Assembly (NCBI RefSeq): GCF_023715505.1
Contig: NZ_JAMBOH010000012.1
Span: 62,001 to 126,000 of the forward strand
Direction: 5' to 3'
DNA: 64,000 nt
DNA from: Neobacillus cucumis
Lineage (GTDB): Bacteria > Bacillota > Bacilli > Bacillales_B > DSM-18226
In this document: positions 8,982 through 17,278 of the stretch, one piece after another
Numbering within the stretch: position 1 is the first letter of the stretch
How the letters are laid out: every line of letters starts with the position of its first letter
Notes under the pieces: generated by a model
Databases searched by the model: none
Seen by the model: only the letters and a program-made list of their open reading frames with translations
Told to the model about the DNA's origin: nothing
Made by a program: the position numbers and the translations under genes

Positions 8982-10148
8982 TTGGAAACAAAAAAGGCTT
9001 TACCTATATTATTTCTTGTTATGTTCTTGGTAATGGTTGGTTTCGGAATTATTATTCCAGTTTTGCCGTTTTATGCAAAGGAAATTGGGGCAAATCCTAC
9101 TGAACTCGGCCTATTAATGGCGGTTTATTCGCTTATGCAGCTTATTTTTGCTCCCATTTGGGGTCAGGTCTCCGATCGAATCGGGAGAAAGCCGGTGATG
9201 ATGCTTGGAATAGCCGGTTTAGCGATTTCCTTTTTCATCCAAGCCATATCAACGCAATTGTGGATGTTGTTTGCGGCAAGAATACTTGGAGGAATTCTGT
9301 CCTCAGCAAATATGCCAACTGCCATGGCCTATGTCGCCGATATCACTACAGAGGAAAATAGAGGCAAAGGTATGGGGATCATAGGAGCTGCGACAGGACT
9401 AGGCTTTGTCTTTGGCCCAGCGATAGGCGGCATTTTTTCAAGAATCAGCTTAATTATGCCCTTTTATCTTGCAAGCGGGTCATCGTTGATCACCTTATTT
9501 CTTGTACTGATTTTACTTAAGGAATCAAAACAGAAAGGCAGTGAAACGATACAGAAAAAACCATCTATTTGGAAAGCACTCAATGGTCATACTTCTATTC
9601 TGTTTTTTGTACAGTTTCTCATTTCTTTATCACTATCCGGGCTTGAAGCAACATTTGCTTATTTTGCCGCTAAAAGAGCGGGCCTCGACTCTATTCAGCT
9701 TGGCTATATTTTCATGATCATGGGATTCGGAAGTGCCCTTGTTCAAGGTGGGTTAGTAGGCAGATTAACGAAAAAATACGGCGAGAGTTCTGTCATTCAA
9801 GGTGGGATGATTGTTTCTGCGGTAGGGTTTGGTCTTATCCTGCTTGTTCATAGTTTTTCTACTGCTGCCATTTTTCTAACAATATTTGGATTAGGTAATG
9901 GTGTGATTCGACCAAGTGTTTCTTCCCTCTTGACGAAGACATCGGCCACTGGTCATGGACGGGCGACAGGTTTATTGTCTTCTTTTGATTCGTTAGGCAG
10001 GATCATTGGACCGCCACTTGGCGGTTGGTTATTTTCTTTAACGATCGGACTTCCTTACATTTCAGGAGTTGTTATTACATTCGTTGCCCTAGTATTATTT
10101 CTTATCTTTCGGCCTCAGGTGAATCCTGTTAAAGTAAGGAGCCTTTAA
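8982..10148 (+). CDS. MFS drug:H+ antiporter (DHA1, Bmr/TetA-like)
   Basis: 388 aa with 12 predicted membrane segments. Motif A between helices 2 and 3 is GQVSDRIGRKPVMMLG, a hallmark of the major facilitator family; motif C-like AATGLGFVFGPAIGG in helix 5 marks drug:H+ antiporters. The start is TTG, supported by GGGGGTGAG 5-6 nt upstream. It resembles Bmr/Blt multidrug efflux proteins, but the substrate cannot be read from sequence. It is monocistronic or weakly linked to the secreted protein downstream. Confidence 0.85.
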   Translation: METKKALPILFLVMFLVMVGFGIIIPVLPFYAKEIGANPTELGLLMAVYSLMQLIFAPIWGQVSDRIGRKPVMMLGIAGLAISFFIQAISTQLWMLFAARILGGILSSANMPTAMAYVADITTEENRGKGMGIIGAATGLGFVFGPAIGGIFSRISLIMPFYLASGSSLITLFLVLILLKESKQKGSETIQKKPSIWKALNGHTSILFFVQFLISLSLSGLEATFAYFAAKRAGLDSIQLGYIFMIMGFGSALVQGGLVGRLTKKYGESSVIQGGMIVSAVGFGLILLVHSFSTAAIFLTIFGLGNGVIRPSVSSLLTKTSATGHGRATGLLSSFDSLGRIIGPPLGGWLFSLTIGLPYISGVVITFVALVLFLIFRPQVNPVKVRSL

Positions 10149-10220
10149 TAAAATAGGCATATGTTTAATGGACATGCATAAAATGGGTTTGAGGATTCAA
10201 TCGAAGTGAGGAGCATAAAC

Positions 10221-10562
10221 ATGAAAAGAAAAAACTTTATCAGTGTTTTTTTTGCTGTGATTCTCTTGGGCTTTTCGGCTTATCTTGATTCGCCATACTC
10301 ATTCCTGAATAAAAACTATGCCTATTCAAACGACCAGCCTGCCGCAGCCGTGCCAGCGGCGGAGGAACCATCAACGGACATTCCTGCTACGGAAGAACGA
10401 TTGGTGAAACGTGAAAGGAAGAATGGCTACATCTTTGAAACATACGAGGAATATGAAGTTTATAAAGACAAAGACGGACATATTTTAAAAAGTGAAGCGA
10501 CTGGACAAACGGATACCCTTAAATATTGGGATTATGGCAAAAGCAAACGAATAAGTAAGTAA
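10221..10562 (+). CDS. Small secreted hypothetical protein
   Basis: 113 aa from the ATG at 10221, with GTGAGGAG 7 nt upstream (the GTG at 10206 lies in that ribosome site). N-terminal signal peptide MKRKNFISVFFAVILLGF, then an Ala/Pro/Glu-rich linker and a charged domain with tandem EEYEVYKDKDGHI. No Cys lipobox. No family recognised; it is probably exported. The gene ends at a hairpin shared with the convergent YyaL gene. Confidence 0.6.
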   Translation: MKRKNFISVFFAVILLGFSAYLDSPYSFLNKNYAYSNDQPAAAVPAAEEPSTDIPATEERLVKRERKNGYIFETYEEYEVYKDKDGHILKSEATGQTDTLKYWDYGKSKRISK

Positions 10563-10592
10563 AGACCGCTGGGAATTTAGCGGTCTTTTTTG
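10563..10592 (+). terminator. Intrinsic terminator between convergent genes
   Basis: AGACCGCT (10563-10570) pairs with AGCGGTCT (10579-10586), then TTTTTT on the plus strand. It overlaps the stop codon of the minus-strand YyaL gene at 10577. Confidence 0.88.
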
Positions 10593-12640
10593 TTGATTAA
10601 TTGCAATGCTCCATCCAAATCATTTGTGGGCTTGTTACAAACAAAATTTTCGCAAACATAAATAGTTGTCTTGGAATCTAAGATCTGATAATCTTTCGTG
10701 AATGGCGCTGCTTCCGCTAATTCAGTCTGGTCACTACTTATCAAGTAAGTTATCTCTGGATGAAATTCTTGCTGCAACTCACGTAGTAGGTCATCGTAAT
10801 TTTTATCTCGTGATAGGACAATGACTTCCTTCATAGCCATTTGTGTTATCAAATAACTTTGCAATAACAAGGTATGGCCAGTGGGGTAGCTTGTTAAATC
10901 TTCAGAAAACACATCGTATAATTTCTGCACCTTTTCTTCTAACTCATAGTCACCTGTCAGGCGTGACAACCGGATCATTTGCATCGCGGCCACGCTGTTT
11001 CCGGACGGGATTGCACCATCATAGACTTCTTTTTGGCGTACTAATAGTTCCTCATTATCACTTCCACTAAAGAAAAAGCCTCCAGCCTGTTTGTCCCAGA
11101 ACAGTTCAATCATGTCATTTGTCAACTTAATTGCTTTTCTTAAATACTTTAGTTGTAATGTGCTCTCGTACATTTCAATATAGGCCCATACCATAAAGGC
11201 ATAATCATCGATGAAACCTTTATTCTTGACTTCTCCATCGCGGTAACGTACCATCAAACGATCATCTATGATGAGTTTGTTTTCAATAAAGGATATCGCC
11301 CTTTCTGCCGCCCATAGATATTCCTCCTTTGCGAAAACCCTTCCTGACTTCGCAAGGGAAGCGATCATTAATGCATTCCATGATGTAAGAATCTTATCAT
11401 CCTTATGGGGGTGCACTCTTTTCTCTCTGTGCTCAAATAGCCTTTGTCTAGCCTCTTGCAGCTGTTTTTTTAGGGTTTCAACAGGTAGATTATTTTGTGA
11501 AGCGTATGTGATTAAATCTACATTTATTAAGTTTGGTATGTTCTTACCTTCGAAATTTCCATGTTCAGTTATGTCATATATCTGGCAATATAAGCCTCCT
11601 AATTCTTCTCCCAATATCTTCATGACTTCATCGGGTGTCCAAACATAAAACTTTCCTTCTTCCCCTTCCGAGTCTGCATCCTCGGCTGAATAGAACCCGC
11701 CTTCGCCATGCTGCATATCACGGAGTATATAAGTGAAGATTTGTTCGGCAACTTGTTTAAAATGGTCAGATTTTGTATTCTGATAGGCTTCTGTATAGGC
11801 CATCGCCAAAAGGGCATTATCATAGAGCATTTTTTCAAAATGTGGAACAAGATAATATTCATCAACGGAATAGCGTGAAAATCCGAAACCAACGTGATCG
11901 TAAATTCCTCCTCGGGCGAGTCCATCCAGGGTTTTAGCCACCATATCAAGAGCATGCTCATCATTTTGGTATTTATAATACCGCAAAAGAAACATTAATG
12001 TATGCGGCATCGGAAACTTCGGGGCTTCACCAAAACCTCCATATTTACCATCGAACCGTTCAACAAAATCGTCAAAGCAATTCTCAATTACCTCTCTTGT
12101 TAGTTTTACAGGTTTCCCAGCTTGCTGCTCGGGTCTTAATGCCTCGAGGACACTTTCTACTACTTCGTTTATATGCTCAGGATCTTGGAGGTATTTATTC
12201 GATAAACCTACTATTAGGTCCTTGAATCCTGGTTGTCCGTAGCGAGCCTCTTTCGGAAAGTAGGTCCCAGTATAAAAAGGGACTTTTTCAGGCGTCATAT
12301 AGACGCTCATCGGCCACCCTCCATGTCCCGTCATCATCTGACAAACTTGCATGTAAATCGAATCAATATCTGGCCGTTCCTCTCGGTCTACTTTTATCGA
12401 CACGAATCGATCATTTAATAATTTGGCCACCTCTTCGTTCTCAAAACTCTCTTTTTCCATTACATGGCACCAATGGCAAGTACTATATCCAATACTAACA
12501 AAAACCGGCTTGTTTTCTTTTTTAGCTTTCTCGAAAGCTTCTGCTCCCCATGGATACCAATTGACAGGGTTGTGTGCATGCTGCAGTAAATAAGGAGATT
12601 TTTCCTGTAGCAGAGCATTTGTATATCTTTGATTTTTCAT
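10577..12640 (-). CDS. yyaL: YyaL-like thioredoxin-domain / six-hairpin protein (DUF255)
   Basis: 687 aa from the ATG at 12640, with GGAAGGTG upstream; a longer GTG start at 12655 would fall inside that ribosome site. Residues ~1-165 form a DsbH/DUF255 thioredoxin-like domain with [15 protein letters not shown] (Cys-x-x-Cys), and [16 protein letters not shown] ahead of it. The remainder is an alpha/alpha-toroid (glycoside-hydrolase-like), with [20 protein letters not shown] and [12 protein letters not shown], both highly conserved in the family. Homologues occur from bacteria to mammals (SPATA20). The biochemical function is not settled; a redox or sugar-related role is inferred. No operon partner. 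Confidence 0.9.
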   Translation of the reverse strand: MKNQRYTNALLQEKSPYLLQHAHNPVNWYPWGAEAFEKAKKENKPVFVSIGYSTCHWCHVMEKESFENEEVAKLLNDRFVSIKVDREERPDIDSIYMQVCQMMTGHGGWPMSVYMTPEKVPFYTGTYFPKEARYGQPGFKDLIVGLSNKYLQDPEHINEVVESVLEALRPEQQAGKPVKLTREVIENCFDDFVERFDGKYGGFGEAPKFPMPHTLMFLLRYYKYQNDEHALDMVAKTLDGLARGGIYDHVGFGFSRYSVDEYYLVPHFEKMLYDNALLAMAYTEAYQNTKSDHFKQVAEQIFTYILRDMQHGEGGFYSAEDADSEGEEGKFYVWTPDEVMKILGEELGGLYCQIYDITEHGNFEGKNIPNLINVDLITYASQNNLPVETLKKQLQEARQRLFEHREKRVHPHKDDKILTSWNALMIASLAKSGRVFAKEEYLWAAERAISFIENKLIIDDRLMVRYRDGEVKNKGFIDDYAFMVWAYIEMYESTLQLKYLRKAIKLTNDMIELFWDKQAGGFFFSGSDNEELLVRQKEVYDGAIPSGNSVAAMQMIRLSRLTGDYELEEKVQKLYDVFSEDLTSYPTGHTLLLQSYLITQMAMKEVIVLSRDKNYDDLLRELQQEFHPEITYLISSDQTELAEAAPFTKDYQILDSKTTIYVCENFVCNKPTNDLDGALQLINKKDR

Positions 12641-12987
12641 TTTATTTGCGCTCACCTTCCAAAAAATATCTTATTAGTTATTTTCCATTCTCTTCGATTG
12701 TATTCTGAAGTAAAATAAATGGGACATTTATGAAAACAGTGCTTAGTTGTTATTTACATTCTGCTTAAAAAGCTCTAGGAAAAACCATTAACCTCATAAC
12801 TAAAATTGCAGCTAAAGTACTGGGATAACCCATTTTATTGTTTTAAGGTTACTTTTTTAATAAAAAAAGAGCTGCTATTTAACAACTCCTTAAAGACTTT
12901 ATATAAACATGTTATAACCTAGTGATCATAAATCGGTGACCAGCATTTTATAAGTCAAACAATTCTTATTCGAATGGGTACTCTCCA
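12641..12987. other. Intergenic gap, no gene seen
   Basis: AT-rich stretch between the yyaL start and the arsI terminator. It has short A/T runs near 12850-12890 and no ORF or RNA element that I can support. Confidence 0.5.
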
Positions 12988-13013
12988 TTAAAAGGCTCCC
13001 CAAGATGGGAAGC
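12988..13013 (-). terminator. Terminator of arsI
   Basis: On the minus strand GCTTCCC (13013-13007) pairs with GGGGAGC (13001-12995) with one G-U, followed by TTTTAAT. Confidence 0.7.
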
Positions 13014-13019
13014 TCGTTA

Positions 13020-13448
13020 TTATTTATTAATTTCTATCTTGGACTGTGTTGTTGCACAGCATGTGGATTGTGTAGCTATTGTCTCTACATCACCTTTTGT
13101 GTAGAAGAACTCCCACTCGTTTCCGTCTGGGTCGGTTACCCAAAATTTATCTTGAGGAGCATAGCAGCAGGTAACATCCATTTCTTCTCTTGCAAAGAAG
13201 CCTAATTTTTCTAAACGATCTTTATGTTGTAAGACCTCTTCTTGATTTTCTACTTGAAAGCCAAAATGTCCAACCTGGTTTCCAGAAACTTCATTTTTTA
13301 AGTTTAAAGTGAAATTAAGGCCAGGATCATCAAGTAAAAACTTAGCATAATCTGGCTTTACTTTTATTGGCTGAGAATTAAATACTCTAGCGTAAAATTC
13401 AATGGACTTTTCTAAATCGGTAACATTTACGCCAACATGCATTTTCAT
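13020..13448 (-). CDS. arsI: ArsI/CadI family dioxygenase (C-As lyase)
   Basis: 142 aa from the ATG at 13448, which has AAGGAG 9 nt upstream. Vicinal-oxygen-chelate fold. Fe(II) ligand candidates are His4 (MKMHVG), His61 (GHFGF) and Glu113 (EWEFFY), and the vicinal Cys pair Cys94-Cys95 sits in VTCCYAP, the arsenical-binding signature of ArsI. A Cys-containing C-terminal tail (STCCATTQS) is also present. ArsI cleaves the carbon-arsenic bond of trivalent organoarsenicals such as methylarsenite. It is divergent from arsR1 and shares ArsR-type operators with it, so arsenic control is expected. CadI, a cadmium-induced relative, is the alternative name. Confidence 0.88.
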   Translation of the reverse strand: MKMHVGVNVTDLEKSIEFYARVFNSQPIKVKPDYAKFLLDDPGLNFTLNLKNEVSGNQVGHFGFQVENQEEVLQHKDRLEKLGFFAREEMDVTCCYAPQDKFWVTDPDGNEWEFFYTKGDVETIATQSTCCATTQSKIEINK

Positions 13449-13479
13449 TATTAACAGCTCCTTCATGATTATTCTGACC

Positions 13480-13503
13480 ATAAATCAATTATTTTTGATT
13501 TAT
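13480..13503. promoter_or_regulatory. ArsR-type operator O1
   Basis: Perfect inverted repeat ATAAATCAA (13480-13488) - N6 - TTGATTTAT (13495-13503), 32 bp upstream of the arsI start. It lies downstream of the arsI promoter, where a bound repressor would block elongation. Confidence 0.75.
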
Positions 13504-13510
13504 TGTTTTT

Positions 13511-13532
13511 TAAATCAACTTTTCTGGATTTA
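13511..13532. promoter_or_regulatory. ArsR-type operator O2
   Basis: TAAATCAA (13511-13518) - N6 - TGGATTTA (13525-13532): the same repeat as O1 with one mismatch. Confidence 0.6.
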
Positions 13533-13539
13533 TAGTTAC

Positions 13540-13568
13540 AGTATATTTGTAATTTTTTTCAATTACAA
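13540..13568 (-). promoter_or_regulatory. Sigma-A promoter of arsI
   Basis: On the minus strand TTGTAA (13568-13563), 17-nt spacer, TATACT (13545-13540). O1 and O2 lie immediately downstream. Confidence 0.55.
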
Positions 13569-13575
13569 TCCCTTT

Positions 13576-13591
13576 ATCAAATAAATTTGAT
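13576..13591. promoter_or_regulatory. ArsR-type operator O3
   Basis: ATCAA (13576-13580) - N6 - TTGAT (13587-13591), just upstream of the arsI -35 box. Confidence 0.6.
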
Positions 13592-13646
13592 TTTTTATTT
13601 GTCCCATTTTAACTCCTCAGAAAATACAATATAATAAAATATAAAT

Positions 13647-13670
13647 TTAAATCAACTTTTTTTGATTTAA
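13647..13670. promoter_or_regulatory. ArsR-type operator O4
   Basis: Perfect inverted repeat TTAAATCAA (13647-13655) - N6 - TTGATTTAA (13662-13670), 4 bp before the -35 box of arsR1. Confidence 0.75.
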
Positions 13671-13674
13671 TCAG

Positions 13675-13703
13675 TTGACACATGTGAATTTTGGATATAT
13701 TAT
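13675..13703 (+). promoter_or_regulatory. Sigma-A promoter of the arsR1 operon
   Basis: TTGACA (13675-13680), 17-nt spacer, TATTAT (13698-13703). It reads into arsR1 at 13746. Confidence 0.75.
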
Positions 13704-13745
13704 GAGTGTATCAAGATTATTTGATTTATGAAGCAGGTGATAAAG

Positions 13746-14072
13746 ATGAAAGAAGAAATTAAATTACAAGATGTATCCTTAGATAAAGTGTTTGAGAAAT
13801 ATGAACTAAAATTTAAAGCTATTGCAGATAAAAAGAGACTTCAAATCATGAATATTTTAACTCAAAATGGTTCTATGTGTGTGTGCGATCTGGCTCCCAT
13901 GATGGATATGGCTCAATCAAAATTATCTTATCATTTAAAGATTTTATTAGATGCCAACATTATCAAAAAAGAAACAAAAGGCACCTGGAGCTATTATGAA
14001 CTTAATCAAGATGAACTTAATCATTTATTGTCCTATGAACTTTGCTGTATCTTTAAACCAACTGGTTGCTAA
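13746..14072 (+). CDS. arsR: ArsR/SmtB family arsenical repressor 1
   Basis: 108 aa from the ATG at 13746, with AGGTGA 5 nt upstream (an earlier ATG at 13728 overlaps no ribosome site). Winged-helix ArsR fold. ADKKRLQIMNILTQNG leads into CVCDLAPMMDMAQSKLSYHLKIL, where the Cys-Val-Cys at the start of the recognition region is the classic As(III) thiolate site. The C-terminus ends CCIFKPTGC, giving more possible thiol ligands. Operators of the type ATCAA-N6-TTGAT flank both its own promoter and arsI. Its three Cys clusters suggest sensing of trivalent, possibly methylated, arsenic. Confidence 0.88.
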   Translation: MKEEIKLQDVSLDKVFEKYELKFKAIADKKRLQIMNILTQNGSMCVCDLAPMMDMAQSKLSYHLKILLDANIIKKETKGTWSYYELNQDELNHLLSYELCCIFKPTGC

Positions 14073-14082
14073 TTTTTTGATC

Positions 14083-14124
14083 TTAAATCATTTTTTTTTG
14101 ATTAATATATCAACATAATTTGAT
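14083..14124. promoter_or_regulatory. Two further ArsR-type sites after arsR1 (O5, O6)
   Basis: A weak site TTAAATCA/TGATTAAT (14083-14106) and a clean ATCAA (14109-14113) - N6 - TTGAT (14120-14124) stand between arsR1 and the 66-aa ORF. They would allow separate control of the downstream ORFs. Confidence 0.5.
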
Positions 14125-14141
14125 TAATAGGGGGATTGAAC

Positions 14142-14336
14142 ATGTTTAATGAGTTTGAAGTATATCAATTAATAAAATTACTCCAAGAGGAAGTAGAAAG
14201 AATAGCTCAAAACGAAAACGCTTGGAAATTAGAGCGGTTGAAAAAGGAATCCTTTATTCAAATAGTAGCAAAGAAATTAAAATTAAAACCTAAATTAACT
14301 ATCGTAAAAACTAATGGCAATGGTGTGTGCTGTTAA
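14142..14336 (+). CDS. Small hypothetical protein with C-terminal Cys-Cys
   Basis: 64 aa from the ATG at 14142, with AGGGGG 7 nt upstream. Amphipathic helical N-terminal half (VYQLIKLLQEEVERIAQ), a Lys-rich middle, and a terminal NGNGVCC. No family recognised. It follows arsR1 and two ArsR-type sites, so arsenic-induced expression is likely. The terminal Cys pair could bind As(III), as in small arsenic chaperones, but that is inference only. Confidence 0.6.
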   Translation: MFNEFEVYQLIKLLQEEVERIAQNENAWKLERLKKESFIQIVAKKLKLKPKLTIVKTNGNGVCC

Positions 14337-14367
14337 TTAAGCACCTCGTCTGTAGGAGGCTGTTAAT

Positions 14368-14574
14368 TTGACCGTTAATCATGCCAGCACCTTAAAAAAA
14401 GAGTATTTTCTTTCTTATATAAATTTAGTAATGATTTCTCGAAATTGTTCCTTGCAACAGGCTAAAGAATTAACAATAGAACTGTTTTTCAAAAACAACT
14501 CCGAACAATATGGTAAACAAACTTACGAACGATTTATTGAAGCTTTTAAGCAATTAAGCAAGACTGAAAATTAG
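14368..14574 (+). CDS. Small hypothetical protein in the arsR1 operon
   Basis: 68 aa, TTG start with TAGGAGG 8 nt upstream, which is convincing. Predicted helical protein with one Cys (RNCSLQQAKELTIELF). No family recognised. The short gap from the preceding ORF and the shared terminator at 14612 place it last in the arsR1 operon. Confidence 0.55.
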   Translation: MTVNHASTLKKEYFLSYINLVMISRNCSLQQAKELTIELFFKNNSEQYGKQTYERFIEAFKQLSKTEN

Positions 14575-14611
14575 CCCTGTTTCATGGCATTAATTAATAT
14601 GTACCAATAAT

Positions 14612-14652
14612 GGGAAGTTCGTTTTAAGAAACAAACTTCCCTCCATTTTTTC
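14612..14652 (+). terminator. Terminator of the arsR1 operon
   Basis: GGGAAGTT (14612-14619) pairs with AACTTCCC (14634-14641) with further pairing inside, then TCCATTTTTT. Confidence 0.75.
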
Positions 14653-14655
14653 CCT

Positions 14656-14934
14656 TTAACAACAATTACTTTCATTACCTAATAACACGAGCCCATTGGC
14701 CTCTAGACTGAAATCAAGAGTAAGGTCTTCCGTATATGGCTCAATATCAGGATCGATTGCTACCGATACTTCATTAATAGTTACTACTTTATCCTTTTCA
14801 TCTGGCTCATCCAGAGCTAGTCCCACTTGTGGCTGTCCTCAGCCAAAGCCTGCAAAATAGACACGGATGTTTTTGGCATCGTGTTCTTGGAACAATTGCT
14901 TCAATATATCACGAGCTTGATCTGTAATATTCAT
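14656..14934 (-). CDS. HesB/IscA-like protein with in-frame UGA, probable selenoprotein
   Basis: 92 codons from the ATG at 14934 (AAGGTGA 7 nt upstream) to TAA at 14656, interrupted only by TGA at codon 32 (14841-14839). The protein reads RVYFAGFG-[UGA]-GQPQVGLALDEP ... VAIDPDIEPYTEDLTLDF ... GNESNCC. In related HesB-like proteins the UGA position is the conserved Cys of FAGFGCxGPxxGLALDE, and HesB-like proteins are a known bacterial selenoprotein family. The 60 codons after the UGA stay open and conserved. A hairpin downstream fits a bacterial SECIS. It lies between the two halves of the arsenic island. The alternative is a nonsense mutation of a Cys codon, or a sequencing error. Any Sec residue would be redox-active or metal-binding. 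Confidence 0.75.
14802..14820 (-). promoter_or_regulatory. SECIS-like hairpin downstream of the UGA
   Basis: On the minus-strand mRNA CUAGCUC (14820-14814), loop UGGAU, GAGCCAG (14808-14802). It has six pairs with one A-C mismatch. The loop G is the 27th nucleotide after the UGA, inside the range described for bacterial SECIS elements. The small loop with G fits SelB recognition, but the element has not been scored by a SECIS program. Confidence 0.5.
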
Positions 14935-15027
14935 TTGCCCATCACCTTTCAAAAAATTCACTTACTTATCTTACTTGGTTTATATCCATTTGCAAATCAA
15001 AAAGTTACTTGTATGTTTGATTTCTTT

Positions 15028-15456
15028 TTAAGCATTAGGATAAATCCGTTGTAACGCTTCTTTCATTTGAGGTTTTACATTAACTTTTGGACGGGCTGTC
15101 TTGGCTAATTTTTCAGCCTCATCAATTGTCTTCGCTTTACCTAATGACAATAGGGTTCCCACTGCAACAGTCCCCGCACGGGTGCTTCCGCCCCCACAAT
15201 GGAAATAAACTTTTTTCCCTTCATTATAGGCATTTACAACATGTTCAATCGATTTTTTGATTGATTCATCTTGATGTTCGGCATCATCAACGATTGGACT
15301 ATGAATTCGATCATACCCTGACTTGTTCTCATGTGACTCTGCGCGTAAATCAAATATCACATCAGCTTGTTCATGTTCCATCATATCTATTACATCATCT
15401 GCTCCGCCAAAATAAATACGGTCTTTAATTAATTCGTTATAGTTCTTTGTAGTCAT
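15028..15456 (-). CDS. Dual-specificity/tyrosine phosphatase-like protein
   Basis: 142 aa. The Cys-based phosphatase signature HCX5R appears as YFHCGGGSTRAGTVAVG. A possible general acid is in the loop HSPIVDDAEHQD, and FGGADDVIDMMEHEQADVIFDLRAE is typical of the compact DSP-like fold. Ribosome site AAGGGTGG 9 nt before the ATG. It is 39 nt downstream of arsA on the same strand, so it is probably last in the arsD-arsA unit. Cys-phosphatase folds can reduce arsenate (LMW-PTP-type ArsC), which makes an arsenic role conceivable; direct evidence is lacking. Confidence 0.75.
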   Translation of the reverse strand: MTTKNYNELIKDRIYFGGADDVIDMMEHEQADVIFDLRAESHENKSGYDRIHSPIVDDAEHQDESIKKSIEHVVNAYNEGKKVYFHCGGGSTRAGTVAVGTLLSLGKAKTIDEAEKLAKTARPKVNVKPQMKEALQRIYPNA

Positions 15457-15495
15457 GGTTTTATTCCACCCTTCAATCTAGTCACTTAGTAGGCA

Positions 15496-17262
15496 TTATA
15501 AAAAATTTTTTAACTGATCATATCCTCTATAATCTTCACTCATAAGAGGAACAATTGCACATCTTTTTGCAAATTCAGTAGTAACCTTTTGTATCCATCC
15601 TTCTTCTGCCTGTGCTCTGCCATTTAACACAGGATCTTTAGTTTCAGTTACATATAGACTTTGGTTGATTACCCACCATTTAGGAGTTATTTCAGCACGT
15701 TTTAAATCATCCTGTAATCGACTAGCTTCTAATACAGGGGTAGCTTCTGCTAACGTTACTATGACGACGCTTGTTTCTTTTGGATTCCTTAGCCGAGGCA
15801 GCAGTGTTTTCACGCTCTCAGGTATTTCCCCTGTTGAACGGACTAGTTCTTTATGATAAGACTGAGCGGCGTCTAAAAGGAGTAAGGTGTGGCCAGTTGG
15901 GGCCGTGTCAATCACAACAACTTCATCTTTTGATCGAGCTACTACCTCTGCAAAAGCACGAAATACGGCTATCTCTTCTGTACAAGGAGAGTTTAAGTCT
16001 TCTTCAATGTAGGCAAGTGCTTCATCATTCAGTTCATTGCTTACTTTTGATAAGACTTCTGCTTTGTATGCCGCTACTTCTTCAGTCGGATTAATACGGC
16101 TAATGGTTAATTGATTATTCATATCATTATTTGGAAACACAAACTCTAGATGCGCAGCTGGGTCCGTTGTGGTTAAATGTACTTTATGACCTTTTTCTAC
16201 TAATCCAACGGCGATTGCAGATGCCATTGTGGTCTTTCCAACACCACCCTTCGCCATGGTAAAAATCACTCTAATATTATTTAAGGAGAAGTCTTCAATC
16301 ACTTTATTTAAGCCAGGCAGGGATATAATCTTGCCTTCAGCCTCTGGTTCTGCAGCTGGCATTGTATACTGCTTAAAGAAGAACCGTAAGTTTTGAATAC
16401 CTGTTAAGGAATAAGAAACAAACGGCAACGAGTAAGTGACAACTTGCTTTAAATCGTTGGGCATTTGTTTTATGGCATTACGTTGTCGTTCATAAAAGGC
16501 AGATGAAACTTTATCGTCTGTCAGATAAGATTGCATTAACCCGTTAACAATGAGAGCTTGATTTGTAATACCAATTTCTTTTAATTCCTTAGATGCACGG
16601 TTTGCCTCAAGTAATGATGACTCATCAGGTCTTGCGACAAGAATGAGCGTTGTTTTTGTTGAGTCTGATAGTGCGTCCATTGAAACCGAATAAATTTGCT
16701 TCTTTTCAGATAACCCTGATAAAGGGCCTAAACAAGAGGCGCCATGGGTGTTCTCTTCTAAAAAGCCACTCCAAGCAGTTGGTAATTGGAGAAGTCGAAG
16801 AGTATGACCCGTAGGTGCCGTATCAAAGATTATATGCTCGTAAGCATTAACGACATTAGGATCTGCCAGTATATTTGTAAACTCATCGAATGCTGCAATT
16901 TCAACTGTACAAGCCCCTGATAATTGTTCTTCCATAGTAGCAACTACTGCATCAGGAAGTTTCCCGCGATAAGGCCCAACAATTCTATCGCGATATGCCC
17001 TTGCAGCTTCTTCAGGATCAAGATTACAAGCGTAAAGGTTTGGTACATTAGAAATTCCCACCGGAGTATTTGTTAACCCAACTTCTAATACATCCTGTAA
17101 GTTAGAGGCAGGGTCTGTACTGACAAGTAAGACTTTTTTTCCATCATCAGCCAATGCTACAGCGGTTGCACATGCAGTCGATGTCTTCCCTACTCCACCC
17201 TTTCCAGTGAAAAATAAAAACTTGGTGTTCACAATCATTTTTGGATGGAAAGACTGAAACAT
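15496..17262 (-). CDS. arsA: Arsenite-transporting ATPase ArsA
   Basis: 588 aa from the ATG at 17262 (MFQSFHPKM); an upstream in-frame GTG at 17271 is less likely. Two ATPase halves, each with a P-loop: FFTGKGGVGKTSTA at ~15-30 and TMAKGGVGKTTMA at ~330-345. The switch motifs DTAPTGHTLRLLQLP and [13 protein letters not shown] are present in both halves. As(III) ligand cysteines are in SGACTVEIAAFDEF and NSPCTEEIAVF, with another in HGASCLGPL. It is the soluble motor that takes As(III) from ArsD and couples ATP hydrolysis to an efflux pump. It follows arsD by 16 nt. Acr3 encoded upstream is the likely membrane partner. Confidence 0.95.
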   Translation of the reverse strand: MFQSFHPKMIVNTKFLFFTGKGGVGKTSTACATAVALADDGKKVLLVSTDPASNLQDVLEVGLTNTPVGISNVPNLYACNLDPEEAARAYRDRIVGPYRGKLPDAVVATMEEQLSGACTVEIAAFDEFTNILADPNVVNAYEHIIFDTAPTGHTLRLLQLPTAWSGFLEENTHGASCLGPLSGLSEKKQIYSVSMDALSDSTKTTLILVARPDESSLLEANRASKELKEIGITNQALIVNGLMQSYLTDDKVSSAFYERQRNAIKQMPNDLKQVVTYSLPFVSYSLTGIQNLRFFFKQYTMPAAEPEAEGKIISLPGLNKVIEDFSLNNIRVIFTMAKGGVGKTTMASAIAVGLVEKGHKVHLTTTDPAAHLEFVFPNNDMNNQLTISRINPTEEVAAYKAEVLSKVSNELNDEALAYIEEDLNSPCTEEIAVFRAFAEVVARSKDEVVVIDTAPTGHTLLLLDAAQSYHKELVRSTGEIPESVKTLLPRLRNPKETSVVIVTLAEATPVLEASRLQDDLKRAEITPKWWVINQSLYVTETKDPVLNGRAQAEEGWIQKVTTEFAKRCAIVPLMSEDYRGYDQLKNFL

Positions 17263-17278
17263 AATTTTCACTTCTTTC

